A DNA stretch of 64,000 bases. It comes from CAYPNF01 sp964411985 (GTDB taxonomy: Bacteria; Verrucomicrobiota; Verrucomicrobiia; Limisphaerales; J093). Positions 54,691-62,752 of this stretch are shown here, piece by piece; the stretch's first letter is position 1, and each line of letters begins with the position of its first letter. Location of the stretch: positions 16,171-80,170 of the forward strand of contig CAYPNF010000040.1 of NCBI GenBank assembly GCA_964411985.1, given 5' to 3'. The notes beneath the pieces are model-generated. The model worked only from the letters and a program-made list of their open reading frames with translations. It made no database searches and was not told the origin of the DNA. Position numbers and translations under genes: made by a program.

Positions 54691-55568
54691 GTACCCGCAT
54701 TTCCATCGACTTCGGCTCCGCTCCGACCGCACCCGCAACTCCCGACCCGGCTCCGCCGCCGAGGGGGCGGAGAAAAAGGCCCGCCGCTCTCGCGGTCGGG
54801 TTGAAAATGGAAACCTTGGGCACTGTAGTTCTGAAGGACGCGAACGGCAAGCCCGTTCCGCAGCATCTGCATCCTCAGTTCTCCCCTCGACCTCAACTCC
54901 TGGCGGCTATCAGCTTGCTAAAGCTTACTTGCCGACAGTGGAGCGGAGCCAAGCTCGACGCCGATCTCATGCGCCGGTCATTTGACCTCAAGTTTGCCAT
55001 TCAGGCCCTCGAGCGGAATATTCCCCATGAGATTTGTCCCGCCTGCAACGGGGCGGGTGTAGGTTGCACGATTTGCGGGTGGCGCGGATACGTTTCTCAG
55101 TCGCTTCGGGACCGGCGGCGGGTGCGCCGGTCGATGCGGCAGCAGCTCATCGCGGAAGTCACCGCTCCCCTGAAGCAGCGTCCCAAGAGTTTCGCAGGCG
55201 AAACGAACGATTGTTGTGTTCACGCGCTCTCGTTCGCCGTCGGGGTTCCCTACGCAGTCGCCCACAAGGCGTTGTGTGCAGCAGGCAGGAAGGAAAGGCA
55301 GGGAACCCGTATCGAAGCTGCACTGGCTCATCCCTCGGTCACGGAGTTGGCCCGGTTCACCCAAGTCCGAACCTTTGGGAACGTAACTTTGGGGACTTTA
55401 CTTGGTCGCCTAAATCCTGACTGCCGGTATCTGGTTTCCACACGCAGGCACGCCCTCGCCGTCGTAGGCGGGCGCATCCAAGATCACACCGCCAACCCGC
55501 CATCGATGAGGATCTGGCGGTGCTGGGTTGTCGAGCCGACCACTCGGAAGCGGGAGGTGGCGATATGA
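54687..55568 (+). CDS. Zinc-ribbon plus papain-like-fold protein
   Basis: 293 aa. Disordered Pro/Arg-rich N-terminus, a DnaJ-type cysteine cluster (CPACNGAGVGCTICGWRGY, about 118-136), then a ~110-residue domain. That domain has candidate papain-like catalytic residues: Cys in NDCCVHALSFAVGVPY, His in TRRHALAVVGG and Asp in RIQDH. It is fused to neither primase nor protease partners seen before by me. It overlaps the excisionase-like gene and the primase-helicase by 4 bp each, so it is part of the replication operon. Possible maturation or defence-evasion protease; activity unproven. Confidence 0.55.
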   Translation: MSTRISIDFGSAPTAPATPDPAPPPRGRRKRPAALAVGLKMETLGTVVLKDANGKPVPQHLHPQFSPRPQLLAAISLLKLTCRQWSGAKLDADLMRRSFDLKFAIQALERNIPHEICPACNGAGVGCTICGWRGYVSQSLRDRRRVRRSMRQQLIAEVTAPLKQRPKSFAGETNDCCVHALSFAVGVPYAVAHKALCAAGRKERQGTRIEAALAHPSVTELARFTQVRTFGNVTLGTLLGRLNPDCRYLVSTRRHALAVVGGRIQDHTANPPSMRIWRCWVVEPTTRKREVAI

Positions 55569-58090
55569 GTTTGAACTTCACTGAAGACTTTCGGACGGCA
55601 ATGGCGCGATCCGGATTGGTCTGCCGTGACTCAATCGTGGCGGATGGCAAACTGCACCGTTTCAAACCCGAGGGGGACTCCGAGCCCAACGGTTGGTATG
55701 TGCTCCATACCGATATGCCGGTATGTGGCACGTTCGGCTGCTGGAAGCGCGGCATCGAGGACAAGTGGCATAAACGGAATGGGCACTCGCTTTCTGGCTC
55801 CGAAAGGGCTGCGATGAGGCGACGCATTGAATCGGATCGGCAGCGCAGGGAATCCGAGGAGAATGAGAGGTTTGCCGAGGCGAAGAAAGCGATGGAACAG
55901 GAGCTGGATGCCGCCAGCTCCGATACAGAAGAGCTAGGCCGGCATGACTACCTGACAACCAAGCGGGTTAGCGCCTACGGTGAGGCGAAGCTCAAGGACG
56001 ACATCTTGCTGCTTCCAATGCGGTTGATGAGCGGCGAGTTGCGCTGTGTCCAACGCATCTGGCCCGACGGCGAAAAAAAGTTCTGGCCGGGTGGTCGCCC
56101 GTCCGGAGCATTCTTCCGCATTCCAGGGGACGAAGCTGATCCTGTTGTGATCTGCGAAGGGTATGCGACCGGGGCTAGCATTCATCAGGCGACGGAGTTG
56201 GAGGTGTTGTGCTCAATGAATTGCGGCAACCTCGCCGACGTCGCCCAGACTGCCCGAATCCGGTGGCCTAAGCGTGGGATTGTCGTCTGTGGTGATGAGG
56301 ACTGCTGGAAAGACCCCACTCGTAATCCAGGACGCGAGGCGGCGACCGAGGCTGCGGAATCGGTACGCGGACTGGCGGTGTTCCCTCAGTTCACCGACGA
56401 CAGTTCGTTCCCGACCGATTTTAACGACCTGCATCTGCTGCAGGGGTTGGAGGAGGTTGCGTCTCAGATCGGTGCTGCGTTTGAGGCACTCCCTGCCACC
56501 CAACCGGGCCCGGAGGCTTGCGTTGGGACACCCTTGCCCCCCGTTGGTGGGGATGACGGAAAGCTGGAGGCCTCACGGGGCGACCGCAAAGCATTACCGA
56601 GTGTCGCCATCCCTGTTTGCAGTCAAGAGGAAGCGTTGGAGGGAGTCGACGATTCTCCCGGTGAGAATGTGGACCCGTTCCCGACTAGTTCCTTACCTCC
56701 AGCGATTGCTGAAATGGTTCGCGAAGCATCGCGGGTGCATCGTGTGCCGGACTCATTGACGGGACCCTGTGCTGTAGCCGTGGTCGCGGCAGCACTTGGA
56801 CGAGGGCTTCAGGTCGTCAGCGGTCCGAACCGCACCACCATGGGCAATGTCTACATCCTTGTGACCGCCCCGAGCGGAGTCGGCAAGTCTACGGTCATTA
56901 AAAGCCTGACGAGGCCGTTCCTTGATGCTGAGGCGAAGCAGTACGAAGAATGGGAACACACCACCAGACCGAAAGCACAGGCTGAATCTGATCTTCTGGA
57001 GGCAGAAATCGCACGGCTGAAAAAGGGCAAGGTGGGGGGTAAGCCTGAGTCCGAATTAGAGCGTAGGGACACCATGCAACTGATCGAGGAAAAGCGGCGT
57101 CGCTTGGATGAACTGAAGGACGAACTATTGCCACCGCGACTCGTGGTCGAGAATATCACCAGCGAGCGTCTCAGCGCCATCATGGAGGAGAACGGCGAGA
57201 CCATCTTCTCCTGTAGTGCTGACGCTTCCGACGTCTTCAGCGTCTTGCGGGGTGGGTATAAGAAGGACGGCTCGGACGAGAACATCTACCTGAAGGGGTA
57301 CAGTGGGGACCACGTTCTCGTAGATCGAGTCAACCGGGAGCCGGTAAGCTTGGACCGACCATGTCTTTCTTTGCTCTGGTTGACGCAGCCGGAACGTTTG
57401 CTGGATCTGCTCAGCAGACCGGAATTCGTTCATGGCGGTTTGATGCCGCGAATCATGCTGTGCCACGCCAACGCCAAAGTAGCACGCTTGGAAGGCGAAA
57501 TTCCGCCAATGGATGACTCGGTGATCGGACGTTATGGGGAAGTCATCCTCGCTCTGATTGCAACGTATCGGTTAGGTGCCGAATCAAAGCCGTTCACATC
57601 GGACCCTGAAGCAACGTTGGAGTTGGGAAGGTACTTCAACGGCGTGGCTGATCGGCTCAACAGCGGGGAACTGCGAGACATCACGGCATTCGGCGCTCGA
57701 TGGGCGGAATGGGCCTGGCGCTTAGCAGTGGTGCTGCACGCTGCCAGATGGGGAAACGAAGCACACGAGCATTCACTTTCGGAGCAAACCGCCCGGGATG
57801 CGATCACCGTCACTGAGTGGTTCGTCCGCCAGCAGTTGCAGATTCTCGGCGGTTATCGGAAGCAGGCCAAGGATGAGTTGGTGGACCAGATCCGGCAACA
57901 CTTCGGCAACAAGATTGGTGGCTTCACTGCTCGCGAGGCGCAGAGAGCAGGTCTCTTCTTGGAGTCCACGGACGCCAAGTCTTCTTTGGATCGGCTCGCT
58001 GAGGAAGGACACCTTCAGCGGCGATCAAAGCCGCCAACCCGAAAAGGTGGACGCCCACAGGTAACCTACACCATCAAGGAAAGCGCATGA
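55565..58090 (+). CDS. TOPRIM primase fused to DUF3987 helicase-like domain
   Basis: 841 aa from ATG 55565 (ATGA overlap). N-terminal part contains a zinc-ribbon-like/CHC2-related region and a TOPRIM domain (VVICEGYATGASIHQA with VVCGDED, about 195-260). The C-terminal part is DUF3987, with Walker A TAPSGVGKST (about 435), a coiled-coil insert and the LSLLWLTQPERLLDLL sensor region. Such primase-helicases drive replication of phage satellites and integrative elements. The iteron array starts 44 bp after its stop, which supports an origin there. Confidence 0.85.
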   Translation: MSLNFTEDFRTAMARSGLVCRDSIVADGKLHRFKPEGDSEPNGWYVLHTDMPVCGTFGCWKRGIEDKWHKRNGHSLSGSERAAMRRRIESDRQRRESEENERFAEAKKAMEQELDAASSDTEELGRHDYLTTKRVSAYGEAKLKDDILLLPMRLMSGELRCVQRIWPDGEKKFWPGGRPSGAFFRIPGDEADPVVICEGYATGASIHQATELEVLCSMNCGNLADVAQTARIRWPKRGIVVCGDEDCWKDPTRNPGREAATEAAESVRGLAVFPQFTDDSSFPTDFNDLHLLQGLEEVASQIGAAFEALPATQPGPEACVGTPLPPVGGDDGKLEASRGDRKALPSVAIPVCSQEEALEGVDDSPGENVDPFPTSSLPPAIAEMVREASRVHRVPDSLTGPCAVAVVAAALGRGLQVVSGPNRTTMGNVYILVTAPSGVGKSTVIKSLTRPFLDAEAKQYEEWEHTTRPKAQAESDLLEAEIARLKKGKVGGKPESELERRDTMQLIEEKRRRLDELKDELLPPRLVVENITSERLSAIMEENGETIFSCSADASDVFSVLRGGYKKDGSDENIYLKGYSGDHVLVDRVNREPVSLDRPCLSLLWLTQPERLLDLLSRPEFVHGGLMPRIMLCHANAKVARLEGEIPPMDDSVIGRYGEVILALIATYRLGAESKPFTSDPEATLELGRYFNGVADRLNSGELRDITAFGARWAEWAWRLAVVLHAARWGNEAHEHSLSEQTARDAITVTEWFVRQQLQILGGYRKQAKDELVDQIRQHFGNKIGGFTAREAQRAGLFLESTDAKSSLDRLAEEGHLQRRSKPPTRKGGRPQVTYTIKESA

Positions 58091-58133
58091 AGCCCAACTC
58101 CGCTTGCGACGTTCGCCGACTCCATAAAGGAGG

Positions 58134-58427
58134 TTTTGTCAGAGTTTTGTCATTTTGATTCTGACAAAACCTCCAGTTTGTAAACAGCTCATGTTCAATG
58201 CTATGCGTACAAGAAAACGGTTTTGTCAGTTTTGTCAGTTTTGTCAGACGTGTTTTATTAGCGTTTTGAACAAGACCTCTCTCTCTGTTTTCGCAGTTTC
58301 CACACACGCACCAGTGACAAAACTGACACAACCTCAAATGTGCGAGACCGTCATTGGTAATCAACAACTTAAATGGTGGGTTTTGTCAAAAAGAGCCTCT
58401 GACAAAACCCTGACACAACTGACAAAA
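58134..58427 (+). repeat. TTTTGTCA iteron array: candidate replication origin
   Basis: The 430-bp gap 58091-58519 has no gene but ten exact TTTTGTCA/TGACAAAA octamers. Forward copies are at 58134, 58145, 58221, 58230, 58239 and 58381; inverted at 58162, 58315, 58400 and 58420. Two TGACACAA variants sit at 58324 and 58411. Three forward copies repeat every 9 bp, and inverted pairs are separated by 9-11 bp. It directly follows the primase-helicase gene. Confidence 0.8.
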
Positions 58428-58519
58428 CCTCCGGTGACCCCACTTCTGAGCCTAGGGCAGAGGTTCACTGTGTGCTTGCCCCGTAGTCATCGTGGAAAGA
58501 ACTCACACTTGGGGGAAGC

Positions 58520-58933
58520 ATGAAAATACTACCTGACAAACCCCGTGACTGGGGACTGTTCTGCCACGCAGTCGTCTACCGCATCCCTCCCGAGGAGTCC
58601 GTGACACCAGAATGGGTCGAGGCGATCCGCGCTCACTGCAAGATGCGACCCGAGCGACTCGCCGAACTCATGGAGCCGCCGCACGACCGGTTCTGGCATC
58701 GAGCCCTGCTACGCCGCGCCGCCCGGCTGCGGTATCGCCAGCTGCATGGGTGCTGGCCTGAGCCCGGGGTGCCTCTCATCCCGACTGACAAGGGGCATGC
58801 CAAGAGAGTCGCGGCCTTGGTAAACTACCGAAAGAACGTCGCCCCGGCTCGCAGGAAGGCTGAGCGGGCCGAACGCCGCGAGAAGGCTGACGAGATGGAC
58901 TCCGTTATGGAAGGAATAGCTTTACTGTTCTGA
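58520..58933 (+). CDS. Unknown basic protein after the iteron array
   Basis: 137 aa. The N-terminal half (WGLFCHAVVYRIPPEESVTPEWVEAI) is followed by a helix-rich, strongly basic C-terminus (RKNVAPARRKAERAERREKA). No family recognised. The position after the putative origin makes a DNA-binding or replication accessory role plausible, but this is an inference. Confidence 0.6.
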   Translation: MKILPDKPRDWGLFCHAVVYRIPPEESVTPEWVEAIRAHCKMRPERLAELMEPPHDRFWHRALLRRAARLRYRQLHGCWPEPGVPLIPTDKGHAKRVAALVNYRKNVAPARRKAERAERREKADEMDSVMEGIALLF

Positions 58934-59096
58934 TCGCGAAGAACTTAGGGGAGAGAAGAAGAGAGTGGGGCTACCCGTATGGCATCCAAAAGAACTTCGG
59001 CCAACGCGCGTTGAACCGTTCTCTACCAACGTGCTACGCCAAATTTGTTGCTTCGATCTGGCAAATAGCCACCCAACGGGAAACCCCCTCACCCTA

Positions 59097-59124
59097 TTGA
59101 CTTTCTTCGATATCATGATATCGT
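59097..59124 (+). promoter_or_regulatory. Promoter with overlapping 16-bp perfect palindrome
   Basis: TTGACT (59097) and TATCGT (59119) are spaced 16 bp. Between and over them lies the perfect dyad CGATATCATGATATCG (59108-59123), a likely operator or recombinase-binding site for the serine recombinase operon, possibly bound by the operon's RHH protein. Confidence 0.6.
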
Positions 59125-59136
59125 AAACTCACCATC

Positions 59137-59817
59137 ATGAAAGCCATCGGATACATCAGAGTGAGTACAGAGGGTCAGGCAACCGAGGGTGTTAGCCTGG
59201 ACGCGCAGGAAGCCAAGATCCGTGCCTGGGCGGAGTTGAACGGCGCAGAATCGGTGAGTCTCTTTGTCGATGCCGGCCTATCCGGTAAGCGAGCGGACAA
59301 CCGTCCCGCGCTTCAGGATGCCCTCAGGAACGTCCAGAAGGGTGACGCCCTGGTGGTCTACAGTCTCTCTCGCCTGAGCCGCTCCACAAAGGACACCATC
59401 GCGCTCGCCGAAGCTTTAGAGAAGCGCGGCGCGGATCTGGTGAGCCTTTCCGAGAAGATCGACACCACCACTGCCGCCGGGAAGATGGTCTTTCGCATGC
59501 TGGCCGTCCTGAGTGAGTTTGAGCGTGATCAAGTCTCCGAGCGCACAAAGACGGCGCTGGCGCACAAACGATCCCTCGGTGAGAAGACCGGCGGTGACGT
59601 TCCCTTCGGCTACCGGTTGGAGGGTGACCAACTGGTGCCGGAGCCGGTGGAGCAGGAAGCCATCGAGTTCATCAAGGTCCTGCGCTCCAAAGGGTATTCG
59701 TCACGCCAGATCTCCGCAGAGTTGGAAGTGAAGGGATACAGGACTCGACGCGGGAACTCGCAGTGGGATCACAAGCTCGTTTTAAGGATTATGGAAAGGG
59801 AAAGGATCGCAGCCTAA
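59137..59817 (+). CDS. Serine recombinase (resolvase family) of island 2
   Basis: 226 aa. Catalytic serine in YIRVSTEGQ, LVVYSLSRLSRSTKD, and helix E with LSEFERDQVSERT. A C-terminal recombinase-like DNA-binding segment follows (GKTGGD VPFGYR region then SRQISAELEVKGY). Close in domain layout to DNA invertases/resolvases of plasmids and phages. First gene of a three-gene operon (1-bp and 4-bp overlaps) that ends in a small RHH protein. Confidence 0.9.
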   Translation: MKAIGYIRVSTEGQATEGVSLDAQEAKIRAWAELNGAESVSLFVDAGLSGKRADNRPALQDALRNVQKGDALVVYSLSRLSRSTKDTIALAEALEKRGADLVSLSEKIDTTTAAGKMVFRMLAVLSEFERDQVSERTKTALAHKRSLGEKTGGDVPFGYRLEGDQLVPEPVEQEAIEFIKVLRSKGYSSRQISAELEVKGYRTRRGNSQWDHKLVLRIMERERIAA

Positions 59818-59984
59818 TGAAACGGAACACCAAGGATTCTGGGGTACATCGGTCGAAACGCCCCAAACCCACCCGCAAACTGGCTGACGAACCGGAGATG
59901 AAAGCCCTGGCCAACCTCATTGAATCCGGCAAGCTCAACCGCGAGCGCACGACCGCCTACCTCATGAAAGGTCAGAAACCATGA
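59817..59984 (+). CDS. Small basic protein in the recombinase operon
   Basis: 55 aa, MKRNTKDSGVHRSKRPKPTR then a helix (EMKALANLIESGKLNRERTTAY). The stop/start overlap with the recombinase is TAATG. No family; probably DNA-binding given its charge. Confidence 0.55.
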   Translation: MKRNTKDSGVHRSKRPKPTRKLADEPEMKALANLIESGKLNRERTTAYLMKGQKP

Positions 59985-60160
59985 ACAAGGAACCCGTTCA
60001 ACAGCTTCTCGTCCGCTTGCCGGAGTCCAAGCACCACGCCCTAAAGCTGAAGTGTGTCGAAGACAAGGTGCCGATTGTGACAGTGATCCAGCACCTCATT
60101 GACCTCTACCTTGCTGGCGAGGTGAAGGTGCCTCCCCGGCCAAAGTCAGCGCGAGAGTAA
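59981..60160 (+). CDS. Ribbon-helix-helix-like regulator
   Basis: 59 aa. A beta strand PVQQLLVRLPESKHHALKLK and following helices (VTVIQHLIDLYL) fit the Arc/CopG fold. 4-bp overlap with the preceding gene. A natural candidate to bind the palindrome in the operon promoter at 59108-59123 (autoregulation inferred). Confidence 0.6.
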   Translation: MNKEPVQQLLVRLPESKHHALKLKCVEDKVPIVTVIQHLIDLYLAGEVKVPPRPKSARE

Positions 60161-60254
60161 GCCCCCAGGGGGAGGGGGTCGCATCTGTGCTGGTCGCCGG
60201 AAACCGGGACGCGTCAGCCCTCGCGAAAAAAAACCACAAAAGGGGATCGACAGT

Positions 60255-60842
60255 CTAATTGTCGAGCCGGTCCAGCCTTATCCTAAAGAACATATTGGTA
60301 GTGGTGCTGGCGAAGGTTCCCGGGGTTGTGGGTGTCCAGGTCACCAAGTCGGTGGACATGTCTAGAGCTATCACTCCTCCTTTGCTGCCAGCAGGGATGA
60401 TTACGCTCTTGTCGGCTGAGTAGGGGCTGAGTGTTGTCATCACTTGGACGAGTCCCACAATCTTCCCGCGCTGCAAGTCACGGAAATTGATGTTGTCTTG
60501 ATCGAACCAAGTAAACTCAACATCCGCCGGTCCCATCAACGTGTAGAAGAACCCGCCGCCGCCTTCTTGGTCTATTCTGCTGCGAAGCCCGTTCATGGTG
60601 ACGTAAGGATGAATCTGGCCGGTTGACTGGATGAGGCCGGTGATGTTGATGCTCATCCTTTCGCCTTCCCTGACTGAGAACCTGCGGTACCCGTTGGCAA
60701 AATCGTTCGTCGTGTAACTTTTCCCGTCCCCCGTGTACTGAACCATATAGCTCTGGTCCACCGTGACCTGCGCGAACAGGGATGGGGAGAGAACGCCAGA
60801 AAGGAGGAGGATGATAAGGTGCCGCATAAGCTCTGTGTTCAT
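60255..60842 (-). CDS. Secreted protein with FFRIR-type C-terminal module
   Basis: 195 aa. Signal peptide (LIILLLSGVLSPSLFAQ; start ATG 60842, with ATG 60827 possible). A beta domain follows, then a C-terminal segment ending TTTNMFFRIRL, a divergent form of the module on this window's other secreted proteins. Likely cell-surface; function unknown. It reads away from the attI-like block, the orientation an intI gene would have, but it is not a recombinase. Confidence 0.6.
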   Translation of the reverse strand: MNTELMRHLIILLLSGVLSPSLFAQVTVDQSYMVQYTGDGKSYTTNDFANGYRRFSVREGERMSINITGLIQSTGQIHPYVTMNGLRSRIDQEGGGGFFYTLMGPADVEFTWFDQDNINFRDLQRGKIVGLVQVMTTLSPYSADKSVIIPAGSKGGVIALDMSTDLVTWTPTTPGTFASTTTNMFFRIRLDRLDN

Positions 60843-61192
60843 GGTGATGCGGCGATTAATGCACAGCTAATGCACCTTGTCTACTCGGAAGCGCGTTTTG
60901 GACCAGCGAGAAGAGGCTTCCGATGATGTCCTATTCCCGTGCCGAAAATCTAATTGATGCGCTCTTGATCCCTGAACCTCGTAGGCTCCCATGTCCCACG
61001 CCACGTTGCCATCGATGAACCGGCTGTTGGCGGTATTGTTTTCTCATAGCGGCGAGTGGTTCTTACCGGCTCACTGTGAACGAATCCGGTAGAACCGAGC
61101 CGGAGTGGTCTGAAACTGTAGGGCCGCGGAAAGCGTGACGGGCTCACCACTTCTGGATCTAGGGTGGCGTGACGTGGGCTTCCTTTTCAGGA
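60843..61192 (+). other. Non-coding gap before the attI-like block of island 2
   Basis: No intact gene. It holds the broken C-terminal module described at 61071-61160. The divergent position expected for an intI gene is empty. Confidence 0.5.
61071..61160 (-). pseudogene. Remnant of a secreted-protein FYR module
   Basis: Minus-strand codons read GEPVTLSAALQFQTTPAR then FYRIRSQ and a stop, matching the C-terminal module of secreted proteins here. There is no credible gene upstream of it in frame, so it appears to be a leftover gene end. Confidence 0.55.
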
Positions 61193-61321
61193 TTGCAATA
61201 AACGTTTGGCTATGGGACGTTTTGAGAAATCATGATTGCCTTGGAACAAGTTACACACGGGAGAATTGGCCTTTTTCCGGCAGTCAATAAACGTTTGGCA
61301 ATCGTATAAGCACAGTTCGGC
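61193..61321 (+). other. attI-like block heading the island 2 cassette array
   Basis: Homologous to 39165-39294 over ~130 bp. It has two exact copies of CAATAAACGTTTGGC (61196-61210 and 61285-61299) and ends in the recombination-type core GTTCGGC (61315-61321), after which the first cassette begins. The resemblance to integron attI (simple core plus direct integrase-binding repeats) is clear; no intI is adjacent. Confidence 0.65.
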
Positions 61322-61353
61322 GAAAGGCCCTCGACTCTAAGGGAGAGGGGGCG

Positions 61354-61692
61354 ATGACAAAAATGAACCTGGATGAGGTCGTGGAACACTTGCGCAGGTA
61401 TCTTGACGGGCAGGATTCAGTCGAGAGCCTTACCAGATGGTATTTCGACGAGTGGAATAGGACGGCTAGGCTCCAAGGCGCAGAGCAGGTCAGCCGACCC
61501 TGTCGGGCAATCGAGGCCTTTAAGCCAAGGGAAGAGGAAACGTTGTCGGAGATATTTCTGGACTTGGATGCGTACGAACCCAGGGCTGAGTTGAAGGCCA
61601 AATGGACCATCGACGAAAAGGAACTTCGCATCCGTCTCGGGCGACATTTGCGGACACTTCGGGAGATCGGCGAAGGAGACAAGATCGGCTGA
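61354..61692 (+). CDS. Cassette gene 1: small unknown protein
   Basis: 112 aa; ATG 61354 has AGGGGG just upstream. Mainly helical, acidic N-terminal half (DEVVEHLRRYLDGQDSVESL). No family recognised; colicin-immunity-like helical bundles are one possibility but unproven. First cassette of the plus-strand array, between the attI-like core and the attC at 61760. Confidence 0.65.
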   Translation: MTKMNLDEVVEHLRRYLDGQDSVESLTRWYFDEWNRTARLQGAEQVSRPCRAIEAFKPREEETLSEIFLDLDAYEPRAELKAKWTIDEKELRIRLGRHLRTLREIGEGDKIG

Positions 61693-61759
61693 CTATGGCA
61701 TCGCTTCCTGCTTCGGTTGGCTGGTGTGGCCTAGAAGGAATGAATTCACCTTCGGAGGG

Positions 61760-61849
61760 GCCTAACCAGAGCCTTGAGCCAGCCGCCGATGGCTCGTTCT
61801 TCTTGCGCCCGAGTCACCGGTCGGCGGTGGCTCATGCTCGCTGTTAGGC
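61760..61849 (+). other. attC site 1
   Basis: Cores GCCTAAC (RYYYAAC) and GTTAGGC (GTTRRRY), 90 bp, both perfect matches to the attC consensus and complementary to each other. The arms GAGCCAGCCGCCGA and TCGGCGGTGGCTC pair with a bulged base. Confidence 0.92.
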
Positions 61850-61857
61850 CAAGAGAG

Positions 61858-62154
61858 ATGAAGCACGTCCGCTATCAGTCGTTCGGCAACACCGTCGGTA
61901 TTACGGAGGTGGTTGACGACTTCTGGGAGATTGCCGACGATGGACATGTCTCCCGGTCCGTTCATGTCCAACACGACGGGTCGGTGTTGAAGTATGACCA
62001 GAAACACGACGCAGATCACCTTGGTGCGTTGCCCGAGGGCGTGATTACGGAAGAGATGCTTGCGGATCGCTCGGTCGGAGCGGTCACACCTATCTCTCCG
62101 ACAGAGTTTGAGGCGAAATGGTCACAGAAAGCTAAGAATGAACCGCCAGCCTAA
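61858..62154 (+). CDS. Cassette gene 2: DUF6881-like small protein
   Basis: 98 aa from ATG 61858, nine bases after the attC core. Layout resembles DUF6881 (an R-V-x-V-H-D-G-S strand pattern: SRSVHVQHDGSVLKYDQ, then LGALPEGVITEE and a final TEFEAKW helix). Function unknown; family resemblance judged by eye. Stop overlaps the left core of attC 2. Confidence 0.55.
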   Translation: MKHVRYQSFGNTVGITEVVDDFWEIADDGHVSRSVHVQHDGSVLKYDQKHDADHLGALPEGVITEEMLADRSVGAVTPISPTEFEAKWSQKAKNEPPA

Positions 62155-62241
62155 CCCGCCTGCTTCAGAGGACGCCGCGATGGCGCTTGTGTTCGCATTC
62201 GCACATTGGGGGCGCAGCGCCTCTGAGCAGGAGCGTTCGAC
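62149..62241 (+). other. attC site 2
   Basis: Cores GCCTAAC and GTTCGAC, 93 bp. The arms CCTGCTTCAGAGG and CCTCTGAGCAGG pair perfectly except for one extrahelical base, the attC hallmark. Confidence 0.88.
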
Positions 62242-62244
62242 AGT

Positions 62245-62730
62245 ATGAACAACCTCAAAACCACCATTGTCGCCGGGATCGCACTTCTTGTCGGGTGCGG
62301 AATCGGGGCCTCCGTCGTGCAGATGACTGCAGTCAGGAACGCAAAGGCATCAGTGCTGAAACAGATGACTGCGGTCATGGCAAACGAGCATCTCCGGCAC
62401 GCCCAGCTCATGAGGAAAGGGAAGCACGACCAAGTATTGTCGCTGATCGAGGGAACCCTGCCCGCTACCGTGAGATGGTATTCAGCGTTCGGCTACAGGA
62501 CGCCGGCGGACCTACGGTTGCTCTGGCAGATCAAGGACTATTGCTCCGAGAACCAGATTCCCCTTCCACCCGAGATTCAAACGACTCTTGCCACTCTGCC
62601 ACCGAGACCACCCGTCGTATGCGCCACGGACAGCAATGCGAGTGTCGAACCAGCCGGTCCAGCGAACGGGACCCAGCCGCCTCCCTCGGAGACGCAGTCA
62701 ACGCCGTCGGCGGCTGGCTCCCGTCGCTGA
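62245..62730 (+). CDS. Cassette gene 3: small membrane-anchored protein
   Basis: 161 aa from ATG 62245, ten bases after the attC core start. An N-terminal signal anchor (TTIVAGIALLVGCGIGASVV), a helical middle, and a Pro/Thr/Ser-rich tail that is encoded by the attC site itself (62661 onwards). No family recognised. Confidence 0.6.
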   Translation: MNNLKTTIVAGIALLVGCGIGASVVQMTAVRNAKASVLKQMTAVMANEHLRHAQLMRKGKHDQVLSLIEGTLPATVRWYSAFGYRTPADLRLLWQIKDYCSENQIPLPPEIQTTLATLPPRPPVVCATDSNASVEPAGPANGTQPPPSETQSTPSAAGSRR

Positions 62731-62744
62731 CCTTTACGTTCGCT
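62661..62744 (+). other. attC site 3
   Basis: Perfectly complementary cores AGCGAAC and GTTCGCT, 84 bp. The arms GGGACCCAGCCGCC and GGCGGCTGGCTCCC pair almost fully. Confidence 0.85.
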
Positions 62745-62752
62745 GTGACTCC

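Noticed and set aside
58134..58427. CRISPR array
   Set aside because: Octamer repeats in both orientations with irregular short spacing and no repeat-spacer periodicity; no cas genes in the window.
60950..61150. A 66-aa minus-strand protein
   Set aside because: Out of frame with the recognisable FYRIRSQ gene-end remnant in the same place; Pro/Arg-rich shadow composition.
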